The translations under genes were made by a program, and so were the position numbers. The notes below the pieces were generated by a model. It was given only the letters and a program-made list of their open reading frames with translations. It made no database searches and was not told the DNA's origin. From positions 1 to 39,839 of the forward strand of contig NZ_JAODNK010000090.1 in the NCBI RefSeq assembly GCF_025465275.1: a DNA stretch of 39,839 nucleotides, written 5' to 3'. Every line of letters starts with the position of its first letter. Positions within the stretch are counted from its first letter, which is position 1. This document shows positions 16,922 through 25,693 of this stretch, piece by piece. Origin of the DNA: Nocardia sp. GTDB lineage: Bacteria > Actinomycetota > Actinomycetes > Mycobacteriales > Mycobacteriaceae.

Positions 16922-18180
16922 CCCCGACTGAGGGCGCGCACAGCCTGACCGCGAACGAATTTGCCGAATTGGCAAGCGGTTTCGGCAGCACACAGGCTGT
17001 GCAGCGGCTCGTCGTGGCCCAATCGTCGATCCAGCGCGAGCTATTGGCCGCCGTCGGCCAGTTCGGACCACAATACGATCGACGTTTCGCCGCGGCATGG
17101 GAACTGCTCACCGCTCTGGATGAGACCACACCCGACGCAGTCGGGACCGTGCTGGCCCACCCTTACACCCGGGTATGGGCAGTTGGTCTGCTGAACGATC
17201 TGTACACGGGCGCGTTTCCGACCGCGGATGTCTACCATTTGGAAGCGGTCGTTGCCGGCGCGGCAGTGCACGCGGGGGTGGATCTGCGGGTCCCGGTACC
17301 GGTTCGCTCCGGCGTGGCACCGCTGCCCACCTTCGGCATGCTGCGAGTCGGCACTGACGACCGGGTGCAAATTGATACCGGTTCGCCCGAGGACCTCGAC
17401 CTTGTGCAGCCGCTACGTCGAATGACCGCAACGGGGCTGACGGTCACACTCGAGGATACCGACCCCTACCGGACTCGCCCCTACACGAACACCGGGATCC
17501 ATCCGACCGATCGTGTGAGCAGGGATCAGGTGTGGGCCTGGCGGAGCGCGTTCGTCGGGGCGATCGAGTTCATCGATCTCCACCTGCCCGGGTACGGGCC
17601 AGGGTTGCGGGCGGGTCTGAGGGCGGTGACACCCTTGCGGTCCAACGGCACCAATGATCGCAGCGCCTCGGCTCGGCTGGCCTTCGGCGCGGTCGGTCTC
17701 GCATCGCACCACCTCGCGCCAGCGCCGTTGGGGCTGTTGCTCATCCACGAATTTCAGCACGTGAAGTTGGGCGCGATGCTCGACATGTTCGAGCTATTCG
17801 ATCTTTCCGACACCCAACCACGATATGCACCACCATGCTTCGTGCATCCGCGCCCGATCGAAGGACTGCTGCAGAGTACTTATGCCTACCTGGGGGTCTG
17901 CGACTTCTGGCGCACCTACCGGTCCCTGACCACCGGTAGCGAGAACGCGGAAGCGGAGCAGCAGTTCGCGCGGTCGCGTACTCTGACCGCCGCTGGTGTA
18001 GAACAATTGCTCACCGCCGATTCGCTGACACCGATGGGCACAAGATTCGTGGAGTTGATGGCACGAACCCTCACGCCGTGGATAGCTGAACCCGTTGACC
18101 ACGAGGCCGAGGCCATCGCCGCTCGTGCCCTCGCTGATCACCGCAGCCGTGAACGCGCTCTGTCGCCCCGTCCTTTGTAG
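16918..18180 (+). CDS. Stand-alone HEXXH-motif domain protein, paralogue of the FxsB C-terminal half
   Basis: The 420-residue product aligns end to end with the C-terminal domain of FxsB. Both share S-x-x-E-F/Q-F-A-x-L-A-x-G-F-G, R-E-L-L-A-A-V-G, A-H-P-Y-T-R-V-W-A, D-T-G-S-P-E-D, M-T-A-T-G-L-T-V-T-L-E-D-T-D-P-Y-R and H-E-F-Q-H-V-K (H277-H281 here). Start and fxsB stop overlap as ATGA, so the two are translationally coupled. The similarity is high even at DNA level, pointing to a tandem duplication within the locus. The putative metal ligands are retained, so it is probably active. A processing peptidase or partner subunit for the fused domain are both possible. Confidence 0.88.
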   Translation: MTPTEGAHSLTANEFAELASGFGSTQAVQRLVVAQSSIQRELLAAVGQFGPQYDRRFAAAWELLTALDETTPDAVGTVLAHPYTRVWAVGLLNDLYTGAFPTADVYHLEAVVAGAAVHAGVDLRVPVPVRSGVAPLPTFGMLRVGTDDRVQIDTGSPEDLDLVQPLRRMTATGLTVTLEDTDPYRTRPYTNTGIHPTDRVSRDQVWAWRSAFVGAIEFIDLHLPGYGPGLRAGLRAVTPLRSNGTNDRSASARLAFGAVGLASHHLAPAPLGLLLIHEFQHVKLGAMLDMFELFDLSDTQPRYAPPCFVHPRPIEGLLQSTYAYLGVCDFWRTYRSLTTGSENAEAEQQFARSRTLTAAGVEQLLTADSLTPMGTRFVELMARTLTPWIAEPVDHEAEAIAARALADHRSRERALSPRPL

Positions 18181-18219
18181 GCAAACACGTTTGGTTCAGA
18201 GATGTGTTCGGCACGTTCG

Positions 18220-18402
18220 CCGTGCGCGAGTGACACCCCTAGTCTGGATATCGCCAACGGCGACCGAATCCGCAGTGCCGCAAGCGCTGTCGGTTCTCTC
18301 GATGTTCTGGTGAACAATGCCGACATCGCACTCTGCGACGATCCGGATGATCGCTCGGCAATCGAGCGGCAGCTCGTCGTCAATCTTCCGGGCTGTCGAG
18401 TG
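18220..18402 (+). pseudogene. Short-chain dehydrogenase (SDR) remnant
   Basis: The plus strand encodes S-L-D-I-A-N-G-D-R-I, then G-S-L-D-V-L-V-N-N-A-D-I-A-L, D-D-R-S-A-I-E-R-Q-L and V-V-N-L. This is the middle of a classical SDR: the LDVLVNNAG strand with Gly changed to Asp, then the alpha-helix and V-N-L. Both the N-terminal TGxxxGxG and the catalytic YxxxK are absent. About 60 residues survive, wedged between the RiPP locus and the end of lldD. Confidence 0.7.
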
Positions 18403-18405
18403 GAC

Positions 18406-19656
18406 TCAGCTTCGACCCTGTCCGTGGAGGGGTCGGGGAGCAAGTCTGGTCAGCTGGGTGAGGTGTTGTGGTGTCAGCTCGTCCAGACCGGTGACTCCGA
18501 GTAGGCGCATGGTGCGTTCGATTTGTTCGGACAAGATCGCGATCGCGCGGTCCACTCCGGCTTCACCGCCGGCCATCAGCCCGTACAGGTAGGCGCGTCC
18601 GACGAGGGTGAAGCGCGCGCCCAGGGCGATCGAGGCCACGATATCGGCGCCGGACATGATGCCGGTATCGAGCATGATCTCGGTGCCTCGGCCCAGTTCC
18701 GCGGCGACCGAGGGCAGTAGGTGGAACGGGATCGGTGCCCGATCCAGTTGCCGCCCACCATGGTTGGACAGCACGATGCCGTCCGCCCCGGCATCGACCA
18801 CCGCGCGTGCGTCAGCGAGCGTTTGCACACCCTTGACGACCAGCTTGCCCGGCCACTGTTCGCGGATCCACGCGAGGTCTGCGAAGTTCACCGTCGGGTC
18901 GAACATGGTGTCCAGCAACTCGGCGACCGTGCCCGACCAGCGATCCAGTGATGCGAAAGCCAGCGGTTCGGTGGTGAGGAAGTCGAACCACCATCGCGGG
19001 CGCGCGAGCGCGTCCAGCACGGTCGCCGGTGTCAGTGCCGGTGGGATCGACATACCGTTGCGCTTGTCCCGCAGGCGCGCGCCGGCGACGGGCACGTCCA
19101 CGGTGACCAGCAGTGTGTCGTATCCGGCTGTGGCCGCCCGCTCCACCAGTGCCATCGACCGGTCTCGGTCCTTCCACATATAGAGCTGAAACCAGTTGCG
19201 GCCGTGAGGGTTCGCTGCCGCGACGTCCTCGATGGACGCGGTTCCCATGGTGGAGAGGGAGAACGGGATCCCGGCCCGTGCGGCCGCCCGGGCACCGGCG
19301 TATTCGCCCTCGGCGTGCATCATGCGGGTGAAGCCGGTCGGTGCGATGCCGAACGGTAGCGAGACCGGGGCGCCCAGCACCTGCCAGCCGGTGCGGACCT
19401 TGGATACGTCACGCAGGATCGCGGGATGGAATTCGATATCGAGGAACGCTTGCCGGGCGCGGGTGATCGACAATTCTGCCTCGGCTGAGCCGTCGGTGTA
19501 GTCGAACGCGGCTTTGGGGGTGCGACGTTTGGCGATCGCCCGCAGGTCCTCGATGGTCAGTGCGCTCTCGAGGCGCCGTTTCTTGGCGTTGAGTTGCGGT
19601 TTCTTGAATTGCATCAGCGGGGCGAGGTCGCGGGGTTTGGGGAGTTGCCGTTTCAT
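18406..19656 (-). CDS. lldD: FMN-dependent L-lactate dehydrogenase (alpha-hydroxy acid oxidase family)
   Basis: This 416-residue protein has the FMN-binding TIM barrel of LldD/glycolate oxidase. Visible signatures are A-F-D-Y-T-D-G-S-A-E, the P-x-G-I-A-P-T-G strand, W-F-Q-L-Y-M-W, K-G-V-Q-T, the catalytic S-N-H-G-G-R-Q-L-D, and the phosphate-binding L-D-T-G-I-M-S-G-A-D ... G-A-R-F-T-L-V-G-R-A. It oxidises L-lactate to pyruvate and passes electrons to the respiratory chain. It is the last gene of the rhamnose operon; its ATG overlaps the rhaB stop (ATGA at 19653-19656). In this pathway the lactaldehyde made by the aldolase is oxidised to L-lactate, so LldD closes the route to central metabolism. 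Confidence 0.92.
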   Translation of the reverse strand: MKRQLPKPRDLAPLMQFKKPQLNAKKRRLESALTIEDLRAIAKRRTPKAAFDYTDGSAEAELSITRARQAFLDIEFHPAILRDVSKVRTGWQVLGAPVSLPFGIAPTGFTRMMHAEGEYAGARAAARAGIPFSLSTMGTASIEDVAAANPHGRNWFQLYMWKDRDRSMALVERAATAGYDTLLVTVDVPVAGARLRDKRNGMSIPPALTPATVLDALARPRWWFDFLTTEPLAFASLDRWSGTVAELLDTMFDPTVNFADLAWIREQWPGKLVVKGVQTLADARAVVDAGADGIVLSNHGGRQLDRAPIPFHLLPSVAAELGRGTEIMLDTGIMSGADIVASIALGARFTLVGRAYLYGLMAGGEAGVDRAIAILSEQIERTMRLLGVTGLDELTPQHLTQLTRLAPRPLHGQGRS

Positions 19657-21119
19657 CAGCCGGCCTTCCTGCTCGAAATGTCGCGTCGCGGGGTGTAGCC
19701 GCGGGGAGCGAAGGCGCTTGCCACGACTGCCCGCAACGCCTCCAGATCACCGGCCAGCAGCCCATGGGCTCGCGCTTGGATCAGTATGTTTCCGATCGCG
19801 GTCGCTTCCACCGGACCTGCGATCACCGGCAGGCCCGTGTGGTCGGCGGTCAGCTGGCACAGCAGCCGGTTCCGCGCACCACCGCCGACCATGTGCACGG
19901 CCTGCACATCGGTTCCCGACAGCATCGCGGCGGCATGCACCCCGGACGCGAAGGCGGCGGCGAGACTTTCCACGATCGCGCGCACCATATCCGCACGGCT
20001 GTCCGGGGCCGGTAGGTCGTGTTCGGTATACCAGTTCACGATGCGGGCGGGGATGTCTCCGGGTGTCAGGAATCGAGGATCCCCGACATCGAAGACCGCC
20101 ACGGGGGCCGGTCGGGCGGCGGCGTGCCCGAGCAGTCGGGGCAGACTGACACCGACGTCGCAGCGCTGCCATCGGCGGACCGATTCGCTCAGCAGCCACA
20201 GCCCCATCACGTTGTGCAGGAACCGGATTCGACCGTCGGCACCGGCTTCGTTGGTGAAGTTCGCCGCCCAGCTCGCCGCGTTGATCACCGGGTCGATCAG
20301 CTCTACGCCGACGAGTCCCCATGTGCCGCAAGAAATGTAGGCCGCCGACTCCGGGGCCATCGGCACCGCCGCGACCGCGGAGGCCGTGTCGTGGGAGGCG
20401 ACCGTGGTGAGTTGCAACGAACGGTCCAGCCCCCAGGACGCGGCCACCGCCGGTAGTACCGGACCCATGGAGGTGCCCGGATCCACGAGGTCGGGGAACA
20501 AGTCCGGGCGCAGTCCGAGTCGAGCGTGCAGCGCGGTGTCCCAGTTCCCAGTCGGTTCCAGCAATCCGGTGGTGGAGGCGTTGGTGCGTTCGGTCGCGAC
20601 TGTGCCGGTGAGCCAGTAGCCGATCAGGTCCGGGATCAGCAGGGCGTGCTCGGCGAGGTCGATGCTCTCCTCGAGCTGTTCGGCCATCAACTGGTAAAGG
20701 GTGGTGAACGGCAAGAACTGTAACCCGTTGCGCGCGTACAGTTCCGACGGCTCGATCGCCGCGTGGACCGCGGCGACACCGGCACCGGTACGGGTGTCGC
20801 GGTAGTGGTAGGGGAGCCCCAGGAGCCGGCCACCGCGCAGCAGCCCGTAATCCACCGCCCAGGAATCGATCCCGACACCGAGCAGGTCGGGGGCTTGGCG
20901 CGCGGCGTCGGCCAGCCCGGCGCCTACCTGTGTGTACAGGCGCGTGATATCCCAGTGCAGTGCTGCCCGGCGTCCGTTCCAGAGTTGGACCGGGTCGTTG
21001 GCGAACCGCGCGACCTGCCGGATATCGAGGTGGCCGGAACCGACGGTGCCGAGCATGACGCGTCCGCTGGTCGCCCCGAGGTCCACGGCCGCGACCTGTC
21101 CGGTACGCGCCGGGCTCAT
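19656..21119 (-). CDS. rhaB: Rhamnulokinase (FGGY carbohydrate kinase)
   Basis: The 487-residue protein shows the FGGY kinase fold: V-D-L-G-A-T-S-G-R-V (phosphate-1 motif), the V-G-I-D-S-W-A-V-D-Y-G-L-L strand, S-H-D-T-A-S-A-V and C-G-T-W-G-L-V-G, and V-G-G-G-A-R-N near the C-terminus. S-W-A-V-D-Y-G fits rhamnulokinases. It phosphorylates L-rhamnulose at O1. The ATG at 21119 overlaps the stop of the aldolase fusion (ATGA), and its own stop overlaps the lldD start, so three genes are translationally coupled. A longer frame exists but the upstream extension lies inside the aldolase gene. Confidence 0.93.
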   Translation of the reverse strand: MSPARTGQVAAVDLGATSGRVMLGTVGSGHLDIRQVARFANDPVQLWNGRRAALHWDITRLYTQVGAGLADAARQAPDLLGVGIDSWAVDYGLLRGGRLLGLPYHYRDTRTGAGVAAVHAAIEPSELYARNGLQFLPFTTLYQLMAEQLEESIDLAEHALLIPDLIGYWLTGTVATERTNASTTGLLEPTGNWDTALHARLGLRPDLFPDLVDPGTSMGPVLPAVAASWGLDRSLQLTTVASHDTASAVAAVPMAPESAAYISCGTWGLVGVELIDPVINAASWAANFTNEAGADGRIRFLHNVMGLWLLSESVRRWQRCDVGVSLPRLLGHAAARPAPVAVFDVGDPRFLTPGDIPARIVNWYTEHDLPAPDSRADMVRAIVESLAAAFASGVHAAAMLSGTDVQAVHMVGGGARNRLLCQLTADHTGLPVIAGPVEATAIGNILIQARAHGLLAGDLEALRAVVASAFAPRGYTPRRDISSRKAG

Positions 21120-23152
21120 CGCAGGAACGCCGCGGCCACGCCCGCGTCCACGGGCACGTGCAGGCCGGTGGTGTGGGAGAAGTCGGCGCTGCACAGCGCG
21201 AAGGCGGCGTTGGCGATGTGTTCGGGCAGTACTTCGCGTTTGAGCAGGGTGCGCTGCGCGTAGAAGTTTCCCAGGTCAGCTTCCTCGACTCCGTAGACCG
21301 CAGCGCGTTGCGCGCCCCAGCCTCCGGCGAAGATCCCCGATCCGCGTACGACACCGTCGGGATTGATGCCGTTGACCTTGATGCCGTGCTCGCCGAGTTC
21401 GGCGGCGAGCAACCGAACCTGGTGTGCCTGATCGGCTTTCGTGGCGGAATAGGCGATGTTGTTGGGGCCGGCCACCACAGAGTTCTTCGAGGAGATATAG
21501 AGGATGTCACCGCCGAGACGCTGAGCGATCAACGCTCTCGCCACGGCCTTGGACACCAGGAACGAGCCGCGCGCCATCACCTTGTGCTGCAGATCCCAGT
21601 CCGCGGCGGTCGTGTCCAGCAGCGATTTCGACAAGGACAGACCGGCATTGTTGACCACGAGGTCGATACCGCCGAACGCGAGCACACACGCATCTACCGC
21701 GGCCTGAACCTGTGTTTCGTCGGTGACGTCGGCACGCATCCCGATCGCGACATCGGCGGATCCGATCTCAGCGGCCACCGCGGTGGCCTTGTCGCCGTCC
21801 AGATCTGCGAGGACTACACACGCGCCTTCAGCGGCCAGGCGTTGCGCGATAGCTTTCCCGATGCCCGAGGCCGCGCCGGTAACCAGCGCGATGCGGGTGG
21901 TCAGGGGTTTGGGGGCGGGCATGCGGGCCAGCTTCGCTTCCTCGAGCAGCCAGTACTCGATCCGAAATTTCTCGGACTCCTCGATCGGGGCATACCGGGA
22001 GATAGCCTGCGCGCCGCGCATCACGTTGATCGCGTTCGAGTAGAACTCGCCCGCCACTCGGGCGGTCTGCTTGTCCTTGCCGTAGCTGAACATGCCCACA
22101 CCCGGGATCAGCACGATCGCCGGGTCCGCGCCGCGCATCGCGGGTGAGGAAGTAGTGGCGTGGCGCTGGTAGTAGGACGTGTAGTGCGAGCGGTAGGACT
22201 TGTGCAGCTCGGTGAGCCTGGCCTGGCATTGTTCGATGCCAGCGTCCGCGGGCAGATCCAGCACCAGGGGTTTGACCTTGGTGCGCAGAAAATGGTCCGG
22301 GCAACTGGTGCCCAGCGCCGCCAACCGCGGATGTTCGCTGTAGGACAGGAATTCCAGCACCGCGTCGCTGTCGGTGAAGTGCCCGACCTGTGTGTTGTCG
22401 GTGGAGGCCAGGCCTCGCAGGAACGGTGCCAGCGCGGTTGCCTTGGCCCGGCGCTGTTCGACAGGCAGGGGCTCGTAGCCTGGTATCGGGGTTCCGAAAG
22501 GTGCTGTGCGGCCGTTTCTTTGGATGAATCGCTCGATGGTGCCGATGATCTCGAGGGAATGGGCCTCGGCTTCGTCGGAGGTCTCGCCCCACGCGGTGAT
22601 CCCGTGGCCGCCGAGAATGGTGCCGATCGCCTGCGGGTTCCGCCGGTGGATCGCCGCGATATCGAGGCCGAGCTGAAAACCTGGGCGGCGCCACGGAATC
22701 CACTTCACCCGATCACCGAAGATCTTGCGGGTCAGTTCTTCGCCGTCGACGGCGGTGGCCAGCGCGATCCCGGAATCGGGGTGTAGATGATCCACATGGG
22801 CGGCCTCCACCAGGGCGTGCATCGCGGTGTCGATCGACGGCGCAGCACCGCCGCGCCCGTGCAGGGTGTAGTCCAGGGCAGCGACCATCTCGTCTTCGCG
22901 CTCCAGTCCCGGATACACCTGTGTCAGCGCACGCAGGCGATCCAGGCGCAGCACCGCCAGACCCTGCTCGTTCAGGGTGCCCAGGTCCCCGCCGGAACCC
23001 TTGACCCACATCAGGTCCACCACGGCGCCGGTGACCGGGTCGATGTCGGTCCCCTTGGCGGAGGTGTTGCCGCCCGCGTAGTTGGTGTTCTCGGGGTTGG
23101 CTCCGAGTCGGTTCGAACGGGCGATCAATTCACTGATCGTGGGGTGCGGCAT
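21116..23152 (-). CDS. Bifunctional rhamnulose-1-phosphate aldolase / lactaldehyde dehydrogenase (SDR)
   Basis: Residues 1-~420 are a class II aldolase with Y-A-G-G-N-T-S-A-K-G at the N-terminus, the zinc ligands in H-L-H-P-D-S-G-I-A and H-G-I-T-A-W-G, and V-K-G-S-G-G-D-L. Residues ~420-678 are a short-chain dehydrogenase with T-G-A-A-S-G-I-G-K, L-V-V-N-N-A-G and the catalytic Y-S-A-T-K. The family cleaves L-rhamnulose-1-phosphate to dihydroxyacetone phosphate and L-lactaldehyde, then oxidises the aldehyde to L-lactate with NAD+. The ATG at 23152 has AAGGA upstream. It follows rhaI by 52 bp and overlaps rhaB (ATGA). Length 678 is typical for the fusion. Confidence 0.93.
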   Translation of the reverse strand: MPHPTISELIARSNRLGANPENTNYAGGNTSAKGTDIDPVTGAVVDLMWVKGSGGDLGTLNEQGLAVLRLDRLRALTQVYPGLEREDEMVAALDYTLHGRGGAAPSIDTAMHALVEAAHVDHLHPDSGIALATAVDGEELTRKIFGDRVKWIPWRRPGFQLGLDIAAIHRRNPQAIGTILGGHGITAWGETSDEAEAHSLEIIGTIERFIQRNGRTAPFGTPIPGYEPLPVEQRRAKATALAPFLRGLASTDNTQVGHFTDSDAVLEFLSYSEHPRLAALGTSCPDHFLRTKVKPLVLDLPADAGIEQCQARLTELHKSYRSHYTSYYQRHATTSSPAMRGADPAIVLIPGVGMFSYGKDKQTARVAGEFYSNAINVMRGAQAISRYAPIEESEKFRIEYWLLEEAKLARMPAPKPLTTRIALVTGAASGIGKAIAQRLAAEGACVVLADLDGDKATAVAAEIGSADVAIGMRADVTDETQVQAAVDACVLAFGGIDLVVNNAGLSLSKSLLDTTAADWDLQHKVMARGSFLVSKAVARALIAQRLGGDILYISSKNSVVAGPNNIAYSATKADQAHQVRLLAAELGEHGIKVNGINPDGVVRGSGIFAGGWGAQRAAVYGVEEADLGNFYAQRTLLKREVLPEHIANAAFALCSADFSHTTGLHVPVDAGVAAAFLR

Positions 23153-23204
23153 GAGGGGTTCCTTCCTCGTTTCACGTAGCGGTCGGGTGCGGGGGATCAG
23201 GTTC

Positions 23205-24362
23205 TCAAGCGCCCCAACCCGATTGGTGGCCTTCGGTACGTTGGGTTTCGATCTGCTGCTGGTATCCCGATTGCGTGAACGCGCCCATCGGGTCTTCGGG
23301 CAGGTTGTGCTCGGTTCGCCACTGGGCCAGCCGTGGGCGTACGTCGGTGTAGAAGGCGTCCATGAACACGGTGTTGGCCCCCAGGACGTCACCGGCGTCC
23401 TGCGCGTGGGTGAGTGCGTCGATATCGACCAGTGCGGCGCGGGCGGTCATCTCCTGCACGTTCAGGACCGAGCGGATCTGGCCGGGGATCTTCGCTTCGA
23501 CGTTGTGGCATTGATCCAGCATCAAAGCCACCCCCGAGTCGGCGTCGAGTCCGCCGCCGCGGAACACTTCGAACAGGATCCGGAACAGCTGGAACGGATC
23601 AGCGGCCCCGACGATGAGGTCGTCGTCGGCGTAGAAGCGCGAATTGAAGTCGAACGAGCCGAGTTTCCGCAGCCGCAGCAACTGCGCGACGATGAACTCG
23701 ATATTGGTGCCCGGTGCGTGATGGCCGGTGTCCAGGCACACCATCGCGCGCTCGCCCAGCACGCTGGTGTGCGCGTAGGAGGTGCCCCAGTCCGGGACAT
23801 CGGTCATATAGGTGGCAGGCTCGAAGAACTTGTATTCCAGCACCAGCCGCTGAGCCTGACCGACGTGCTGATAGATGCTCGCCAGCGACTCCGCGAGCCG
23901 GTCCTGACGGCCCCGAATATCGCCCTGGCCAGGATAATTTGTGCCATCGGCGAGCCAGATCTTCAGATCCGAGGAGCCGGTTTCATTCATCACCTCGATA
24001 CAGGCGAGGTGGTGGTCGATCGCCTTCTGACGCACCTTCTTGTCCAGATGGGTGAGGCTGCCGAATTTATAGTCCTCGTCCTGGAAGGTGTTGGAGTTGA
24101 TGGTGCCCAACTCGACTCCGAGGTCCCGCGCGTACGCGCGAAGGGTGCGGTAGTCAGCGACCGTGTCCCATGGAATGTGCAGTGCCACAGTCGGTGCCAG
24201 TCCGGTCAGGCGGTGCACGGTCGCCGCGTCGGCGATCTTCTCCTCGATGGTGCGTGGGGTGCCGGGCGTGCCGAACACCTTGAATCTGGTGCCGGAGTTA
24301 CCGAAGGCCCACGAGGGCAATTCGATCCTGAGGTTGTTCATCACCGTGTCGAGGTCGCTCAT
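23205..24362 (-). CDS. rhaI: L-rhamnose isomerase
   Basis: The 385-residue protein is a xylose-isomerase-like TIM barrel of the RhaI type. Metal and substrate residues are visible in E-Y-K-F-F-E-P, C-L-D-T-G-H-H-A-P-G-T-N, F-D-F-N-S-R-F-Y-A-D-D-D and L-D-Q-C-H-N-V-E. It interconverts L-rhamnose and L-rhamnulose. I chose the ATG at 24362 because the transporter's stop overlaps it (ATGA) and the protein starts M-S-D-L-D-T; the frame stays open upstream inside the transporter gene only by chance. Confidence 0.93.
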   Translation of the reverse strand: MSDLDTVMNNLRIELPSWAFGNSGTRFKVFGTPGTPRTIEEKIADAATVHRLTGLAPTVALHIPWDTVADYRTLRAYARDLGVELGTINSNTFQDEDYKFGSLTHLDKKVRQKAIDHHLACIEVMNETGSSDLKIWLADGTNYPGQGDIRGRQDRLAESLASIYQHVGQAQRLVLEYKFFEPATYMTDVPDWGTSYAHTSVLGERAMVCLDTGHHAPGTNIEFIVAQLLRLRKLGSFDFNSRFYADDDLIVGAADPFQLFRILFEVFRGGGLDADSGVALMLDQCHNVEAKIPGQIRSVLNVQEMTARAALVDIDALTHAQDAGDVLGANTVFMDAFYTDVRPRLAQWRTEHNLPEDPMGAFTQSGYQQQIETQRTEGHQSGWGA

Positions 24363-25684
24363 CGGTGCACTCCCAGTTGCTCGTCGGGTACGACCGTGTC
24401 TTCGTCCGGGGACAGGAGGTGGCCGTAGCGTTCGATTTCGATCTCCTGCAACGTCTTTCCTTGTGTTCGTGGCGCGAACACCGCACCGATGATCAGGGCG
24501 ACGGTCAACAGCCCGACCAGCAGCGACCCGATTGCGGTCAGGCCGGTCGCGGCGAGCATGGTGGGGAAGAAGTAGCTGAGCAGCCCTGTCGCCGAGCGCA
24601 CCACCAGGAACATGAATCCCTGGGCGCTGGCGCGATAGGAGGTGGCGAACAGCTCGCTGGTCCACAGGCTGTAGAAGGCTTGGGCGCCGATCCCGCTGGA
24701 CACTCCCCATAGCACCGCGAATACCAGCAGGGTCGGCATTCCGGCGTCGGTGAAGGACACCAGCACACCCCACGCCAAGACACCGAGCGCGGCACCGATC
24801 ACGTACAGCAGACGTTGGGAGATGCGGTCCGCGTACGCCATGAATCCGAAGTAGGTGACGATAACCGTGCACATCCATACCAGTACCTGCAGCAGATCCT
24901 GCTGAACGGCGCTGTGCACGCCGGCGCTGTCGTACACGCGTGGCATGAAGATGCCCGCCTGCCCGGCGACGGTGTTCCAGAAGCCGTAGATGCCCATCAG
25001 CACCAGCAAAGCGGTGATGTTGATCCGCCGCGAGAACAGACCTCTCAAGCCCGAGCCCCCGCTGGAAGTGGCCGCTGTGGTGACTGATTCGTCTTTCCAG
25101 ATCTGGGATTCTTCGAGCCCTTGGCGGATCCACCACACCACCGTCGCCACGAGGAACAGGTGCAGGAAGATCAGCCGTGAGCCGGCCAACCCCAAGGGTG
25201 CGAGCACTGCGGCCAAGGCGAATCCGATCAGCGGGCCGATCGACCAGGCCAATTGGGCGGTACCGACGTGGCGGGCCCGTTCGGTCGTCGGGGCCTGTTC
25301 GGCGATGTAGGTCCACGACGCGGGAATGCCCGCGCCGACCGCCAGGCCGGTGATCACGAACGCGGCCAGCAGCATCGGGAAGCTGACCGCGAAAGCGGCC
25401 AGCAGGACACCGGCCATGTAGACGAGCAGGTCGTAGGTGTAAATCGCTTTGCGGCCGAAGCGATCACACAGTGGACCGCCGATCCCGGCTCCGACCGCGG
25501 CGCCGAATGCGTTGGCGCTCAACGCCGCCAGCAGCCCGACGGCAAAGTCGCTGATTCCGAAGTCACCCTGCCAGAAGGTCAGGCTGGTCGCGATGGCGAT
25601 GATCGAACCGGCCTCGATGTAGTTGGACATGGCGACCGAGATCGTCGCTTTCCACCCGGTGGTGGATCGTGCGCCTACCTTCAT
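24359..25684 (-). CDS. MFS transporter, probable L-rhamnose importer
   Basis: The 441-residue protein has about 12 membrane helices. Motif A between TM2 and TM3 is G-G-P-L-C-D-R-F-G-R-K, and A-E-Q-A-P-T-T-E-R-A-R follows TM4, a pattern of the sugar and metabolite porters. Its place as first intact gene of the rhamnose operon, overlapping rhaI by ATGA, makes rhamnose uptake the natural role. The broken mutarotase gene sits between it and the operator, so it now has a leader of about 280 bp. Confidence 0.88.
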   Translation of the reverse strand: MKVGARSTTGWKATISVAMSNYIEAGSIIAIATSLTFWQGDFGISDFAVGLLAALSANAFGAAVGAGIGGPLCDRFGRKAIYTYDLLVYMAGVLLAAFAVSFPMLLAAFVITGLAVGAGIPASWTYIAEQAPTTERARHVGTAQLAWSIGPLIGFALAAVLAPLGLAGSRLIFLHLFLVATVVWWIRQGLEESQIWKDESVTTAATSSGGSGLRGLFSRRINITALLVLMGIYGFWNTVAGQAGIFMPRVYDSAGVHSAVQQDLLQVLVWMCTVIVTYFGFMAYADRISQRLLYVIGAALGVLAWGVLVSFTDAGMPTLLVFAVLWGVSSGIGAQAFYSLWTSELFATSYRASAQGFMFLVVRSATGLLSYFFPTMLAATGLTAIGSLLVGLLTVALIIGAVFAPRTQGKTLQEIEIERYGHLLSPDEDTVVPDEQLGVHR

Positions 25685-25693
25685 TGGTTTTCC

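Noticed and set aside
19747..21510. 587-codon frame on the minus strand across rhaB and the aldolase gene
   Set aside because: Arg/Pro/Gly-rich translation without motifs; it is a shadow of rhaB and the SDR domain.
24363..25316. Long upstream extension of the rhaI frame
   Set aside because: It lies entirely inside the transporter gene; the ATG at 24362 with the ATGA overlap and the family N-terminus is the real start.
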